Assembly: GCF_040807025.1 (NCBI RefSeq)
Contig: NC_090954.1
Coordinates: forward strand, 13,099,501 to 13,163,500
From: Struthio camelus
Lineage: Eukaryota; Chordata; Aves; Struthioniformes; Struthionidae
Length of the DNA: 64,000 nt
Direction of reading: 5' to 3'
Every line of letters starts with the position of its first letter. Within the stretch, counting starts at the first letter, position 1. The position numbers and the translations under genes were made by a program. This document shows positions 1 to 10,769 of this stretch, one piece after another. The notes under the pieces are model-generated. The model was not told the origin of the DNA and made no database searches. It saw only the letters and a list, made by a program, of their open reading frames with translations.

Positions 1-3000
1 GAAGAAGTAGAAGTACTGTTTCTCGGCAAAGTTCCATTTTAAGCCCGCAAATTTCAGACTGACACTACCCTGTAGGATGAACAAAGTTTGTTTACTGACT
101 GTTTTTTTCTTACCCTCCCAAACTTAGCTTTATGCCTGTACTACTCTCCAAATCGCTTAACTCTAAAGAAAAATAGTTACTTAGACCCTATGACTCCACC
201 ACTAGAACAGGTTTTGTTTTGACATCCAAGAGCTACTCTAACAACTCAAAGTTGGCAGCAGGTCCAGTCATCTTCTCTTATGCCTACAATTTTTCCTTTT
301 GGCTCCACTGCAGATTCTTGAAGTAAAAAGCAAAAAGTTTATCCATAAGCAGTCATAAACTAGAACACCTAGCTGCACAGATGTTATAGCTGAATTCAAG
401 TCTGCTCCCACTTGGATTAAAATCACGAGGACTAAGACTTTACAAAATACTTTCTGCATGCCAAGTTGACTCTAAAGAGTCAACCATTTCACCTCTCTCC
501 TCACCTTCAGAGACATGACTTTAGCACAGAAAGTTCTTTACCCTCAAATACAGAGATCCTAACAGTTAAGACTGATTCATCATGCCATTCTTATTTGTTT
601 AAAAAAAAAAGTAGCATAACATCAGCCATAAGTTAAACTGAAAACAGTACAGGGCAACAGAGAAGAAAACAGAAGATGGTTATCAACATGAAAAGACTTT
701 AGAATTCAGTTTTTCACGCTTGCCTCAGTAAGCAATGAGGCTCCTAAGGCTCCTAACATTATTTGTACGCAACTGACAGCTTACAAACTTCTAGCTATCA
801 ATGTTGCACTCCCCCAGCTATGTCTTTCTGGAAGAGGTCCAGACTTAATATAGCAAAACTAGGACCTCTGACAAGTATAATGTTCACTGCCTAAAAAATT
901 AGTAGACAGTCTTTAAAAATAATTTGAGTTTTTTTTTTTTTTTTTTATTACCCCAATGAAGTAGCTAAAGACTATCAAGTCTACTAGTAGTTCTGGCAAG
1001 GAGAAGTTATGTATTACTTCAAATCAACTTTGAAGACTTTAGGTAGTCAGCTGTAACAAGCACCAGTCTTCTAGGAAAAAAAAACTTTCACCTTTTGTTC
1101 AGTACAATAGACTAAAGCCAGCATAACAGCTAGCACCACCCTAAGAACTGCTCTACTTGGTTTCTTCTCTTTCATTTTCCATTCATTATATAAAGTAAAA
1201 AAAAAAAAGCTCAGGTTCTAATATTAAAAACTGCAATAATCTATTTTCTAATTTGTCCAACAGGTCATTTCTGTTAACTTTGTGAATGCTGTCTCAGAAG
1301 TATCTACTGCATGAGCAACAATACCTGTGTACATGCAGTAACACTATCTTTGTTTTCATTAATGCACTTCCATTAAAAAGCGTTGCTCTGTATGTGATTG
1401 TAAAAATTCGCAAGGAGAAACAGAGTTTGATTTTTCTGAACCAATCTTCCAATAGATATATGCTCAGCCACTTCAGAACATGAGCGGTATATCAAAGCTA
1501 AGATGCATCTTGTCAAAAACGTAAACACACTTTAGCTCTTACAGGAGTGACTTTATAAGAAGTGTGAAATGCAATAACAAGTCTACAAATCTTTGGAGCA
1601 CATTCCAGAAAGATTGTATGCAAGCACACAAAAATTAAGACTGCAAGGAGGAGCTTGCTGTCTGGTCAAGTGCCTAAAGATCTCATGTTTAAAATCAAGA
1701 GCTTCTGATCTGGAATATCATCAGTTGTATGATGAACTCAAATCGATGCTATTGTGACAGTGACAAATGAACAGAAGAGCAGAAGAATAACGTTTTATAG
1801 TCACAGTTAGGAAAAAAGTTTTCGCACTACATACTTATTGTATGTTCCTATTTCTGAGCCTGCCGTGCCACCAAAAAAAAAGAAGTAAACACTTTCTTGT
1901 ATGTTCTAAGCTGTACGTTCAACTAAACCGTCCTTTAGCAAGAACAGCTCCACTACATTGAGCTGAAATACCTCTGGAAAAGGTGAATTCACTTCACAAG
2001 ATGCGACCATTTTACCACCAAGTATTATAGAACTACCTTTTAGGAAACTCATTAGGTTTATTCTTGACAGAGGAGGAATAAGAAAATAGAAAACTTGGTC
2101 AAAAGAAAGATTCAGAAAAGAACTGAAGTGTGGTTTGTGTGTCAACTTCTGCACTCGCTTTTCTTTGGAATGCCATTCTAAAAAGTCTTGGTAGTTGAAA
2201 ACAATCCAGCATGCACACCAAGTTTGATTTACGGCACCTGGAAGTGTTAGCTTTCAGAGCTTGATAGCAGCGTCCACATTTCCTAAAGCTGTCACTTCTG
2301 CTTGTGAGAGCACGGGCTAGACAAAAATAGCATACGCTGGAAACATGGCGGCTTGCTGCAAATGCTGCTTTTAACCCATTGTGAAAAAATCATTTTCTTT
2401 GGAAGGAATACTTACTATGTGCAACCCTTAACATAAAAGGCCACCAGGTACTAATAACACCTTATATCACACACATTCAGACTAAAACGTACCTGAAACA
2501 CATACATGAAAACCTTTTCCTTCTCCTGACAAACATATCTAGGGCCTTACAAAAAGCTGGAAAGTCTTCATAGATGGACTACTTTGCATTTAAACGTTGG
2601 CTTAATCCCAGATCCAGCCAAGGTCACGAAGTATATCAGGAATAAGTTACATGCTCATCTTATGCTTGAGTTATGACCCCCCGTCCCCCACGCGTAAAGT
2701 TGCGGCAAGAGAGACACACACCTACAATCTAACCTACTGGCACACTTGTGTAAATACCAAGTATTATTCCTCAACCTACCGCCAACCCACTGCGGAAAGG
2801 GCCTACCCCAGCTCAGCGGCAGGTCTGGGGGCTCCCCCCAACCCAGCGGAGGGGCAGAGCAGACTCCGCAAAGCCGCAGACAAAGCTCGCGGCTCTACAC
2901 CTCCGCTCGCACAATGAAGCCCCCTCGCTCGGGTGGGTGCCTCCCCGGGACCCCCCCCCTCCGAAAATTAGCACTCTTTTTTCCCCAATATCTACTTTCC

Positions 3001-3402
3001 GAGCGGGCGCACCATTGCATCCCGCTGCCGCCAGGACTCTGTTGTGGCGCGGCCGCCTGGGGTGGGGGGACTCCCCGCTCCGGGACACCCCCAAGGACGC
3101 TGCCGAAGCCCGTCTGCGGGGCAGGCGGGAAGGGCGCCCGCCGCACAGCGCCGCCGGGCCAGGCCCGGGACGGCCCCTGCGCGCGGGGCCGGGACCGGCG
3201 GGGCGCGGGGGCAGCCGGGAGAACGAGGGGTGGGGGTGGGGGGAGACCCCTCCGCTCCCCTCCCCCCCCCCCAAGCGCGCGGCCTACCGCCGAGCCGCGC
3301 GGCTCGAGCCAGGCCCAGCCGTTCGCAACCGTCTCCGGAAGCAGTCGACCCCGCCGCTGCCCTCTCCCCGGCGCGGCCGCGGACCCTCGCTCTCCTCCTC
3401 AC
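1..3402 (-). other. G3BP1: Probable intron 1 of G3BP1 (minus strand)
   Basis: This AT-richer stretch has no recognisable coding exon on either strand. In vertebrates G3BP1, the stress-granule RNA-binding protein, lies next to ATOX1 and is transcribed away from it. That would put its first intron here, running leftwards from the CpG-island exon near 3403-3480. A reverse-strand search by eye for the expected N-terminal coding exon found nothing, so that exon should lie beyond position 1. The stretch contains an 18-base T run at 929-946. The assignment is inference from synteny, not from protein sequence. Confidence 0.45.
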
Positions 3403-4290
3403 CTGCGGGCGGAGCGGGACGGGACGAGAACGGGAGGCGTCGCTTCACCGCAGCCCTGCCCGGCGGACGAGAAGCACCTCACGCAACGGCGTGCTCAGCG
3501 GCCGGCTACATATATCCGGCGCGCAGCCTAGCCCGGTGGCAGGCGGCGCAGCCAATCAAAGAGCGGCGCTCACTCTCACTCGGATGCTGGTTGGCCCATG
3601 GTGGGGAAAGAAGGCGGGCGGGCCGTTGAGCGGCAGCACGCTTCACAAACCACGCGGCCCAGCTCCGCAGGGCGGTAAGAGTGACCGACACCGAGATGAG
3701 CCAATGGAAGGTGGAGCGCCCGCTGCTAGGGTGGGGCGGGAGCTGATGGATTTCCCTAGAAGCCAATAGAACGACGCTCCTCGCGCTGATAAGCGCGAGG
3801 GGCGGCACTGGCCTGACGCGGTAGTGTGGTTGAGGCGCAGAGCGGCGCCCTTGAGAAGGTGCTGGTAAACCCCGTTATAGGTAGGGGCGGCACCCCATGC
3901 GGCACGGAGCGCGGCGGCCAATGGAAGAGCGCAGCGGGCCCTGACGGACAGGCCGGCTCCTGGCCATTCTTAAAGGGGCAGGCAGCCCGCGCGAGTGCGG
4001 AACCACCACCCCCTGCTGGAGGGACGGGGCCGGCACTCAAGATGGCGGCGGCGGGGAGGGCCAAAGGTGTCCAAGCTCACCCCGCCCCGCCTCGCCTCCC
4101 CCGGCACCTGCCCGGCCCCCCAGCTCGGCCTCCCCCACACCACCAGCCCCATCACCCCGGCAGCCCCGAGGCCCCCCCAGCACAGCCAGCCATCAGGGTC
4201 GCCCCACGGCCAGTGCAGGCCGTGCCGTGCCGCCCACCTCAGTCCCCGCGCTCAGCATTGCGGCCTTGTGGCGCCATTAGCCTCAGTAGC
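2780..4290. promoter_or_regulatory. CpG island with CCAAT-box array (probable G3BP1 promoter)
   Basis: GC content and CpG density rise sharply here compared with both flanks. Four CCAAT boxes are visible on the plus strand at 3552, 3701, 3763 and 3918. Two of them (3701 and 3918) share the longer word CCAATGGAAG. On the minus strand a TATA-like GATATATGTAG lies at 3507-3517. A YY1-type AAGATGGCGGC is at 4039-4049. This arrangement suits a housekeeping promoter firing leftwards into G3BP1, bound by NF-Y and YY1. Rightward transcription from the same island is possible but no clear plus-strand exon was found. Confidence 0.7.
3403..3480 (-). other. G3BP1: Putative non-coding exon 1 of G3BP1
   Basis: On the minus strand a strong splice donor, CAG|GTGAGG, ends an exon at 3403. 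A TATA-like sequence at 3507-3517 lies upstream on that strand and would place the start near 3480. The exon contains no obvious initiating frame, which fits a 5' UTR exon. The start is approximate. The gene name comes from conserved gene order only. Confidence 0.4.
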
Positions 4291-7090
4291 GCTATACGGA
4301 CTTAGAGCTCTGAGGACAGCCCTCGGCGACAGTCCCTGTAGAACTAACCCACTTAGAAACCACCAGCAGGGTCAGGTAAAAGGAGCTTTTCTCCAGCTTT
4401 CTGCACAGGACTACAACTGAGGTCACCAGAAACAGGTTCCCAAACAGCACGTCCACTCGCACAACAAAGGAGAAGACAGCAATCACCATCTCCAAGCTAG
4501 GAAAACATGGGCTTACTTCTTCTGCTCACCCTCAAGGGACCCCAGAGCAGAGGAATTCATTCAGCTGCTCCTCCTTCACAAGTTTTGACCAAAGTAGACA
4601 GGTCATCTGTCCCAGAAGAACAAGTCAAGTTGGGAATTTTCCAACCCACTATGCAAGGCCCAAGAAATCCTGCAAAGGAGGAGTGAGCTCTTAAAGTTCA
4701 CAGCTCCTTTGTCACTCCCAGGAGCTATGCTTGGGGACTAGCAGATGCTGGTCCAGGGAGCCAGAGGAGATAAGGATGGAAAGGGAGCAGACACTCAACC
4801 TGAGCAAGCCAAATCACGGAAGGCCAATTTTTTCCTCTTTGTTTATATCATCTCCTATCCCTACTATACCTATGACATGAAGCAATCAGATATACTTGAC
4901 CCTGTAATAATGACTCCTCTCCCTCCACCATATCCGTGAACATTGCCTAAACCCTTCCTGCCATGCCTTGCAGAGATGTAGCCAGTGGACTGGCACTGGG
5001 CCATGTTCAGCATTAATATCCTTCCCCCCCACACACATACACCCCTGCTATTTATAGACTAAGCCATGTTGCAATCTGCCAGTTCATAAATCAGTAGCAG
5101 AGATTTTTGGAAAGCTTAACATGAGACCAATGACCCAGCACAACAGCCATCCAAAATAAAACCTCTCTGCCAGTCAGACCCCAGATGTCTCTCTGGAAAC
5201 AGCAGCAATATAACAGGGGGACAGGCTCTCAGATAATTCCATTTCTCATGTAAGAAGGTTGGTGCAACAACAGGGTCCTGCACACATTAGAAATGAGTAC
5301 CCTCTTTCCTCTAATGCAACTGAAGCTTGCTAAGAAAGACCATTCACATCCCCTTCTGCCCAGTCTTCCTGGCAGGGGCACAGCATATTCACTATAAATT
5401 CATTGCAAGGGGAAGAGTTAGCCAGGGCCAGCTGAAGTCCCAAGATGCAGCTACAGTTGTTATCCTAACAGATAACCAGATACACTCCCTACCCCAGTTA
5501 TTTTTCCAGTTACAAGTTAGGCCTCTTAATAGGCAGATATTGAAGCCCAGCACACAGTTAGCAAGTGTTACACCTCCCTACACAGCTCTACCAGCTTTTC
5601 TCAGCTCTGACCTACTGCACGGTCTCCTTTCTTGGCAATCTACAGCCTGCCAACACACCTTAACTGCAATAACCCTGATCCCAGCCTCTGTGTCCCACCA
5701 CAGGTTTCCCCTCACTTCCTCGAGTTCCAGCCTCTTCTACCTCGACTCAGATTTTTAACAAAAAACCCCATTCTCCTTGAAAGGGCCAAGTAGACACACA
5801 GACCCCCCACCCCCAGGGGACAGCTTCCTTTCACTCAACCTACTTTGAAGCAGAGACCCCCCCAAACCCCTAATCTTATTCAATAATCCAGTCTACCAGA
5901 GCTCTTCTATTCCAGTGCATCTCAAAACCTCAAAGACAGTTCTGTGAAGCAACCAAGCCAACCTTCACCTCTATTGCTCCACCTTTATGACTCTTCCCAT
6001 CTCTCTCCTGCAGCCACTTTGTCTCTGCGCTGATCATTAGCCTTTGATCACAAAGAGGCATACCACTATGCTAAGAGTGGTGAAATTCCCCAGCAGCTGT
6101 TACGGATCCCTATTGACTACAAACTTTCTCAGCTGCTTTCTCTTTAACCCTTTCGAGCATCTCATGCCTTCAGTTTACCTCAGTTTTACTTCCACCTCAG
6201 GCAAACTGAGCCAGTTTGTTCAGCTGAGAGACGTTCTGCTTCAGCATGACCCCGAGCAGAGTTCATCCAACATCATCTCCAATGCATCTCCTAAGAAGGA
6301 GGGAAAATATTTTAGTGCAAGAAAAACAGAAAGAAAAACATAACTGCAGGAGCAGGGCTGTAGTTAAGCTGTAGTGCTGTCAGAGAAAAACAATTCTGCT
6401 AAGAATTACATAGGTGTCCCTAAAATACTACTAAAAGCAGTTTGTGGTCAGTATAAGAACAGGCCCAATGGCATACAAACACCCGCATCAAATACAGTTT
6501 GGGTAAGGCTTGTGATAAACAGGGCCTAAACTAATTCATGCCAGTACAAAAAAAGGCATTAGCTCTGATACTCCTGTTTTGCTGTAACCCCTTCTCAGCA
6601 CAGTAGCAATCTCTCTTTAATTACACTACTATCCCTGTGTTTCTGTTTAGTTAACCCCAGTTACTGGCCCCTGGATGACTTTGCAAAATCTTTTGAAAAC
6701 CACTTTTTGTGGAGCTATGCCAGGAACTGGGAGGTTACTAGCTAGAAATGAATGCAATGGGAATGATTTTGCTGGTGCAACATTAACATTAAGCTAACAT
6801 TGAGCTACCCCACGGTGAGGCCCGGGTCGTCCCTGCTTGGGGGATATAAGCCTGGGTTTATACCAGTGCTGCTCCACAGACCAACCCAGAGTCCATCTGG
6901 TCCCTAGTAACAGCCCAACTGCCATGTAACAGGGGGAAGCAACCCTGACTCCCAGCCCGCCTGCTGCTTGGGAGAGGAGGGGGCAGGCCCAGGGCAGGGG
7001 AGGCTGGGATATCAATTATATATATATATTTTATATATACCTATATGCGTGCGTGTGTATATTACCCTGATATATATTACCATAGAGGGG
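4291..7090. other. Intergenic spacer between the two divergent promoters
   Basis: No gene, RNA gene or clear exon was recognised in this stretch. Base composition returns to ordinary intergenic levels after the CpG island. The short open frames present have no recognisable domain and no splice context. Just before the ATOX1 promoter lies the AT-rich simple repeat described separately. Confidence 0.55.
7013..7081. repeat. AT-rich dinucleotide tract
   Basis: A (TA)n/(TATATAT) tract is interrupted by a short (GCGTGCGTGTG) alternating purine-pyrimidine stretch. It sits about 400 bases upstream of the ATOX1 start codon, directly next to very GC-rich promoter sequence. Confidence 0.8.
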
Positions 7091-7099
7091 GTGAGGGGT

Positions 7100-7485
7100 T
7101 TGTGTGAGGCTGGGAGGCCTGTACGGAGCAGGGGCTCTTTGGGGGGCTGGGGGAGGCCCGTGCGGGGCCACGGTCTGCGTGGGGCTGTGAGGCCTGTAGG
7201 GAGGGAGAGGGATGGGGGGACCCATGGGGGGCTGGCGGGCGACGTGGGCCGTTCAGGGCGGCCGTCCTGTGGGCTGGGGCAGGGCTGTGCGAGGTCGGAG
7301 GGCTGTGCGGGCCTGGGGGAGGCCGGGCGGGGGCTGGAGGGCGGCGCGGGGCGGTGGGAGGCCCTGCGAGGCCGCCGGGAAGGGCCGGCCCCGGCCCGGC
7401 CGAGCGGCGCGGGGCGGAGCGGCGCGGAGCGCGGCCCGCCCCTTCCTCCGCCCCAGCCGCCCCGGAGCCGCCGCCGCGCTCGGCC
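7100..7485 (+). promoter_or_regulatory. ATOX1: ATOX1 promoter and 5' UTR (CpG-rich)
   Basis: This very GC-rich, CpG-dense sequence leads directly into the ATOX1 start codon at 7486. No TATA box is seen near the expected start. The last 100 bases are C-rich with repeated CCGCC words, typical of a housekeeping promoter. The exact transcription start cannot be read from sequence. Confidence 0.65.
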
Positions 7486-7491
7486 ATGCCG
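7486..7491 (+). CDS. ATOX1: ATOX1 coding exon 1 (two codons)
   Basis: Only the codons for Met and Pro lie in this exon before the donor G|GTGGGT at 7492. The start was chosen because it joins in frame to KHEFFVDMTC in exon 2 and regenerates the family N-terminus MPKHEF. The ATG lies in a strong GC-rich context (CGGCC before the ATG). Confidence 0.88.
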
Positions 7492-10400
7492 GTGGGTGCC
7501 GGGCCGCGCCCCCGGGGGGGCCCCGCCGTGGGCCTGGGCCTGGGCCTGGGCCTGGGCCTGGCTGGGATCGGGCATCGGGGCTGGGGCGGTGCGGGGCGAA
7601 GGGTAGTGGGGGACTGGGAGAGCCGTGTGGGGCCCAGGGGGGATCCGTGTGGGTGGGGGGGGTATGGGGCGAGGTGGATCTGTGTGGGGTCGGAGGGGAT
7701 CCGTGTGGGTGGGGGGGGTATGGGGCGAGGTGGATCTGTGTGGGGTCGGAGGGGATCCGTGTGGGCGGGGGGGGTATGGGGCGAGGTGGGATCTGTGTGG
7801 GGTCGGAGGGGATCCGTGTGGGTGGGGGGGGTATGGGGCCAGGTGGATCTGTGTGGGGTCGGAGGGGATCCGTGTGGGTGGGGGGGGTATGGGGCCAGGT
7901 GGATCTGTGTGGGGTCGGAGGGGATCCGTGTGGGTGGGGGGGGTATGGGGCGAGGTGGATCTGTGTGGGGTCGGAGGGGATCCGTGTGGGTGGGGGGGGT
8001 ATGGGGCGAGGTGGATCTGTGTGGGGTTGGAGGGGATCCGTGTGGGCAGGGGGGGTTGGGGCAAGGGGGGATCTGTGTGGGCTGAGATCCGTGTGGGCTG
8101 AGGGGTGTGTGGGCAAAGTGGATCTGTGTGGGGCCAGGGGGCATCTATGTGGGTGGGGGGGTGTGAGGCAAGGGGGGATCTGTGTGGGGGGAGATCCCTG
8201 TGGGGCAAGGGGAGGATCCATGCAGGCAGGGGGGTGTGTTGGGCAAGGGGAGATCTGTGTGGGTGGGGGGGGTGGGGGGGCAAGGAGGGATCCGTGTGGG
8301 CTGGGATCCGTGTGGGGCAAGGGGGGGATCCGTGTGGGCTGAGGGCTGTGTGGGGACAAGGTCTTTGTGCTGGCTGGGCCCTGCCCCAGCAGAGATGCCA
8401 GGGCCAGGAAGGTGCTGCCAGTCCCCATGGCGGAAGAGCTGGTCAGTCGGACTCACTCCATAGCGCCAGGGATTTGGCCGCATCCACTGATCTTCCCCCT
8501 CCTCGGTGGGGATGGCTGCAGTTTGGGGTCCAGCTGCGTTGGGTCCCCTCCTGCCCCATGGCCACGTTGCAGGATGGAGGGCTGCCTGGCTACAGGGCTC
8601 TTGTCCCACTTGGCTTTGGCAGTCATTTGCACCCTGAAAACACTTCCCTCCTGTAGTGTTCCCTGTCTGGCTCCAGGAAGGTCCCCTCCTTCCACACACC
8701 CTCCCCCAAAGTGTTCAATTATGACGAAATCAATAAAATGCTAATTACACTTGAAAATGCTAATAGGAACTGCTGTCCCTTAATCCCTTTCCATTTTGAA
8801 TTGTCTGTGAGGAGTTTAGCTGAAAACTTGACAAGGCCCTGAGAAGCTGGAGCTAGCCTTGAAGTTGGTGCTGCTGTGAGGAGGGAGTTGGACCAGATGG
8901 TCTCGAAGGTCCCTCACAGGTATTCTGTGAGGGACACCCCAAGGACATCATACAGAGGGGTACCGAGAGCTCTAGGTTTTGCTGAGGATCTCTTTGTGGC
9001 ATGTGTTGACCTTTTGGTTGGGGAGAATATGAACCCACATCTTTGGGGCCAAAATGCAAGTGTGGTGCATGAGTGCTCACAAAACCGATGGTATGCTGCC
9101 AGCTGCACCATCCCTCATTGGTCATCTGCCTCTTTTCAGAAACACGAGTTCTTTGTGGACATGACCTGTGAAGGCTGCTCCAATGCAGTCACCCGTGTCC
9201 TGCACAAGCTGGGAGGTGAGTTGAGCTATCAGTGCTGGGTATATGGCAGCCAGCTTACTGGAGGGACAGCCAGCTCTAGGCCTGGATATCACTCCCCTGG
9301 GGTCCCGTGTTTTGCAAGGTTGGCGTTGTGGGTAAAAGCTGAAAGCAGCTAATTGGAAACCTCTTCTCCCTGCCCTCACCACTCTGCTCCGAGCATGCTG
9401 ATTAGTCAGCAACAAATCACTGATTATTAGCAGGACTCTTGTGACCCCTGGAGAAATGGCGAGGGAGGGAGGAGCTGCCCCGGTGGCTGCAGGAGGCTCC
9501 AGTCACAGGTATCTCTGTGAATCACCAAGGCCTTATCCTGAACCCACTGGGAGCTGCACTGGTAGAGCCCTGCTCAGACCGTCTTGTCAGAAGGAAGGCA
9601 GGTGGATGACCTACCAGGCATTGTCCCCAAGGAGGCCCGAGATGTCTATGCTCAGGAAGCCCCCAGCTTCCAAGTAGAGTAGTCTCTCTGAAAAGCTGCT
9701 GAGCAGAGAGCTCAGGGATTCCCTCCACAGCCTGTGTTTTATACCACAAAGAAAATTATAATCTATGCTTCCTTTGTGGTGAGAATACCAAGAGGGAAGG
9801 ATCAGGCCTACACTCATCAGTCATAAGGACTTGTCATCCCACTCCCCTGCACCACCAAGGGAGAACGGCTTTCAGTCACCAAGCCAAAGGCTCTGGGACT
9901 TCTCCAGGACCCCATTACCTGGCAGTAGCAATTCCACTTTCCCTGTATGTGTTTGCCAGCTCTTCCCTCCTCCCCTCAGTCTTGAACATGCTGACCAATT
10001 TCTGCCCAATGTGATGATGTGGCAGAGCTCTCAAAGCTGGTACGCTCCTGCAAGTTTTATGAAAATAAGTGATTGGATACAGATTTCATGTGCAGTTCTT
10101 CTCGCTGGGTTGAAAGTGGCTCACCTTTATTAGCCACTGAGAGTTCTACATGGAAAAGTGCCTGGTGTTTCTTCCTACTTGCAGCTGCTAGCTGGCACTG
10201 CCACTGAAAGAACCTGTCCCCTGACCCTGTCCCAACCCTTACGCCAGTCACTCCTTAGTGCCCATCACACACTGAACCACAGCACAGACTGGGCTGGCTG
10301 GAGATTATAATGGCTGGTTTGAACTCAGCTCATTCTAGTTATTGCATGAGTGATTGTGCTGGTGTAAGGGGGAGCGAGCAGACTGAAGCAGTTGAGAAAA

Positions 10401-10769
10401 TCTGGTGCCAAGCGCAGACCTGTAGGAAGCCTGCCTTCCTTCACACCAGTGCTAGCAGGACACTGGTTTGGTTTTGCTGGCTGGTGGCAGTATCAGGATT
10501 TCCTGGGAGGAAGCACATGTGCATTTGACTGACAGTCAGCCTTGGGGGCTCAGATGAGTGTAAGGTGAGCTTTCTCTCGCTCTCAGACCATTTGGCCGGT
10601 CTCAGCTGTGGAGCACGTTTTTCCTCTCCTCATAGGTGTCCAGTTTGATATTGACCTGCCCAACAAGAAGGTATGCATCGACTCAGAGCACAACGTTGAT
10701 ACCCTGTTGGAAACCCTGAAGAAGACTGGAAAGAACGCATCCTACCTGGGGGAGAAGTCTGCTCAATAG
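7486..10769 (+). CDS. ATOX1: ATOX1 copper chaperone (three coding exons)
   Basis: Coding segments are 7486-7491, 9140-9215 and 10636-10769, giving 216 nt or 71 residues. ATOX1 carries Cu(I) in the cytosol to the N-terminal domains of the copper ATPases ATP7A and ATP7B in the secretory pathway. The product has the single heavy-metal-associated fold. The metal site MTCEGC is at residues 10-15, with Cys12 and Cys15 as ligands, and KKTGK near the C-terminus supplies the conserved lysine beside the copper site. All four intron ends obey GT-AG, and intron phases are 0 and 1. The protein ends in YLGEKSAQ, three residues longer than the 68-residue human form. The split after the second codon matches the mammalian gene layout as I recall it. 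SPARC follows downstream on the same strand, as in mammals. Confidence 0.93.
7531..7560 (+). repeat. GGCCTG hexanucleotide repeat, 5 perfect copies
   Basis: Five perfect GGCCTG units start 39 bases into ATOX1 intron 1, inside the CpG-rich first-intron segment. A partial unit follows. The motif is the same hexanucleotide that, when expanded in human NOP56 intron 1, causes SCA36. Here the run is short and no expansion is implied. Confidence 0.95.
7641..8345 (+). repeat. 56-bp G-rich minisatellite in ATOX1 intron 1
   Basis: GGATCC recurs at 7641, 7697, 7753, 7810, 7866, 7922, 7978 and 8034. Spacing is 56 bases except one 57-base step caused by an extra G. Each unit has two related halves, one starting GGATCCGTGTGGG and one GGATCTGTGTGGGG, so the unit looks like a diverged dimer of about 28 bases. 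After about 8090 the copies become irregular but keep the GGATCYGTGTGGG word up to about 8345. The plus strand is extremely G-rich, with runs of 5-9 G. Confidence 0.95.
8840..8932 (+). mobile_element. Degenerate CR1 3' end fragment
   Basis: The stretch around GGAGTTGGACCAGATGG, followed by TCTCGAAGGTCCCTCAC and ATTCTGTGA, matches in order the 3' end of the intact CR1 at 63880-63973 (GGTTGGACTAGATGATCTCC, then AGGTCCCTTCCAACC, then ATTCTGTG). It is a 5'-truncated, diverged copy in the sense orientation within ATOX1 intron 1. The upstream boundary is approximate. Confidence 0.75.
9140..9215 (+). CDS. ATOX1: ATOX1 coding exon 2 (metal-binding site)
   Basis: This exon encodes residues 3-27 and the first base of Gly28. 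It begins KHEFFVDMTCEGC and ends HKLG. It contains the whole CxxC copper-binding loop. The donor G|GTGAGT at 9216 is a consensus site. Confidence 0.94.
9216..10635 (+). other. ATOX1: ATOX1 intron 2
   Basis: GT-AG intron of 1420 bases in phase 1. I found no coding segment, structured RNA or well-preserved repeat inside it. The acceptor CTCCTCATAG is pyrimidine-rich. Confidence 0.85.
10636..10769 (+). CDS. ATOX1: ATOX1 coding exon 3 (C-terminal part)
   Basis: This exon encodes Gly28 (split codon) to Gln71, including VQFDIDLPNKK and the KKTGK lysine motif, and ends in TAG. Inside the exon the sequence AAG|GTATGC (donor at 10671) resembles a splice donor, but the frame and the family sequence continue through it, so it is treated as coding. 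Confidence 0.92.

Larger units (their letters stand above)
7492..9139 (+). other. ATOX1: ATOX1 intron 1
   Basis: This intron carries most of the local repeat content: the GGCCTG run, the 56-bp minisatellite and a decayed CR1 3' end, each listed separately. Between 8345 and 8840 nothing else was recognised. The acceptor is a pyrimidine-rich CTCTTTTCAG ending at 9139. Confidence 0.85.

Noticed and set aside
4039-4070. ATG GCG GCG GCG in AAGATGGCGGC as a coding start
   Set aside because: It matches a YY1 promoter motif. The frame gives no recognisable protein and no good donor follows.
2746-4305. Several open frames of 130-260 codons in the CpG island
   Set aside because: GC-rich sequence has few stops. 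The translations are Pro/Arg/Ala/Gly-rich with no domain and no splice context.
7012-8428. Long overlapping open frames on both strands (up to about 420 codons) across the ATOX1 promoter and minisatellite
   Set aside because: They are the minisatellite read in frame (56-base and GC-rich repeats with no stops), giving low-complexity Pro/His/Thr or Gly/Val/Trp strings. There is no known domain.
10671-10676. Splice donor AAG|GTATGC inside ATOX1 exon 3
   Set aside because: The family sequence VCIDSEHNVDTLLETLKKTGK continues in frame through it to the expected C-terminus.
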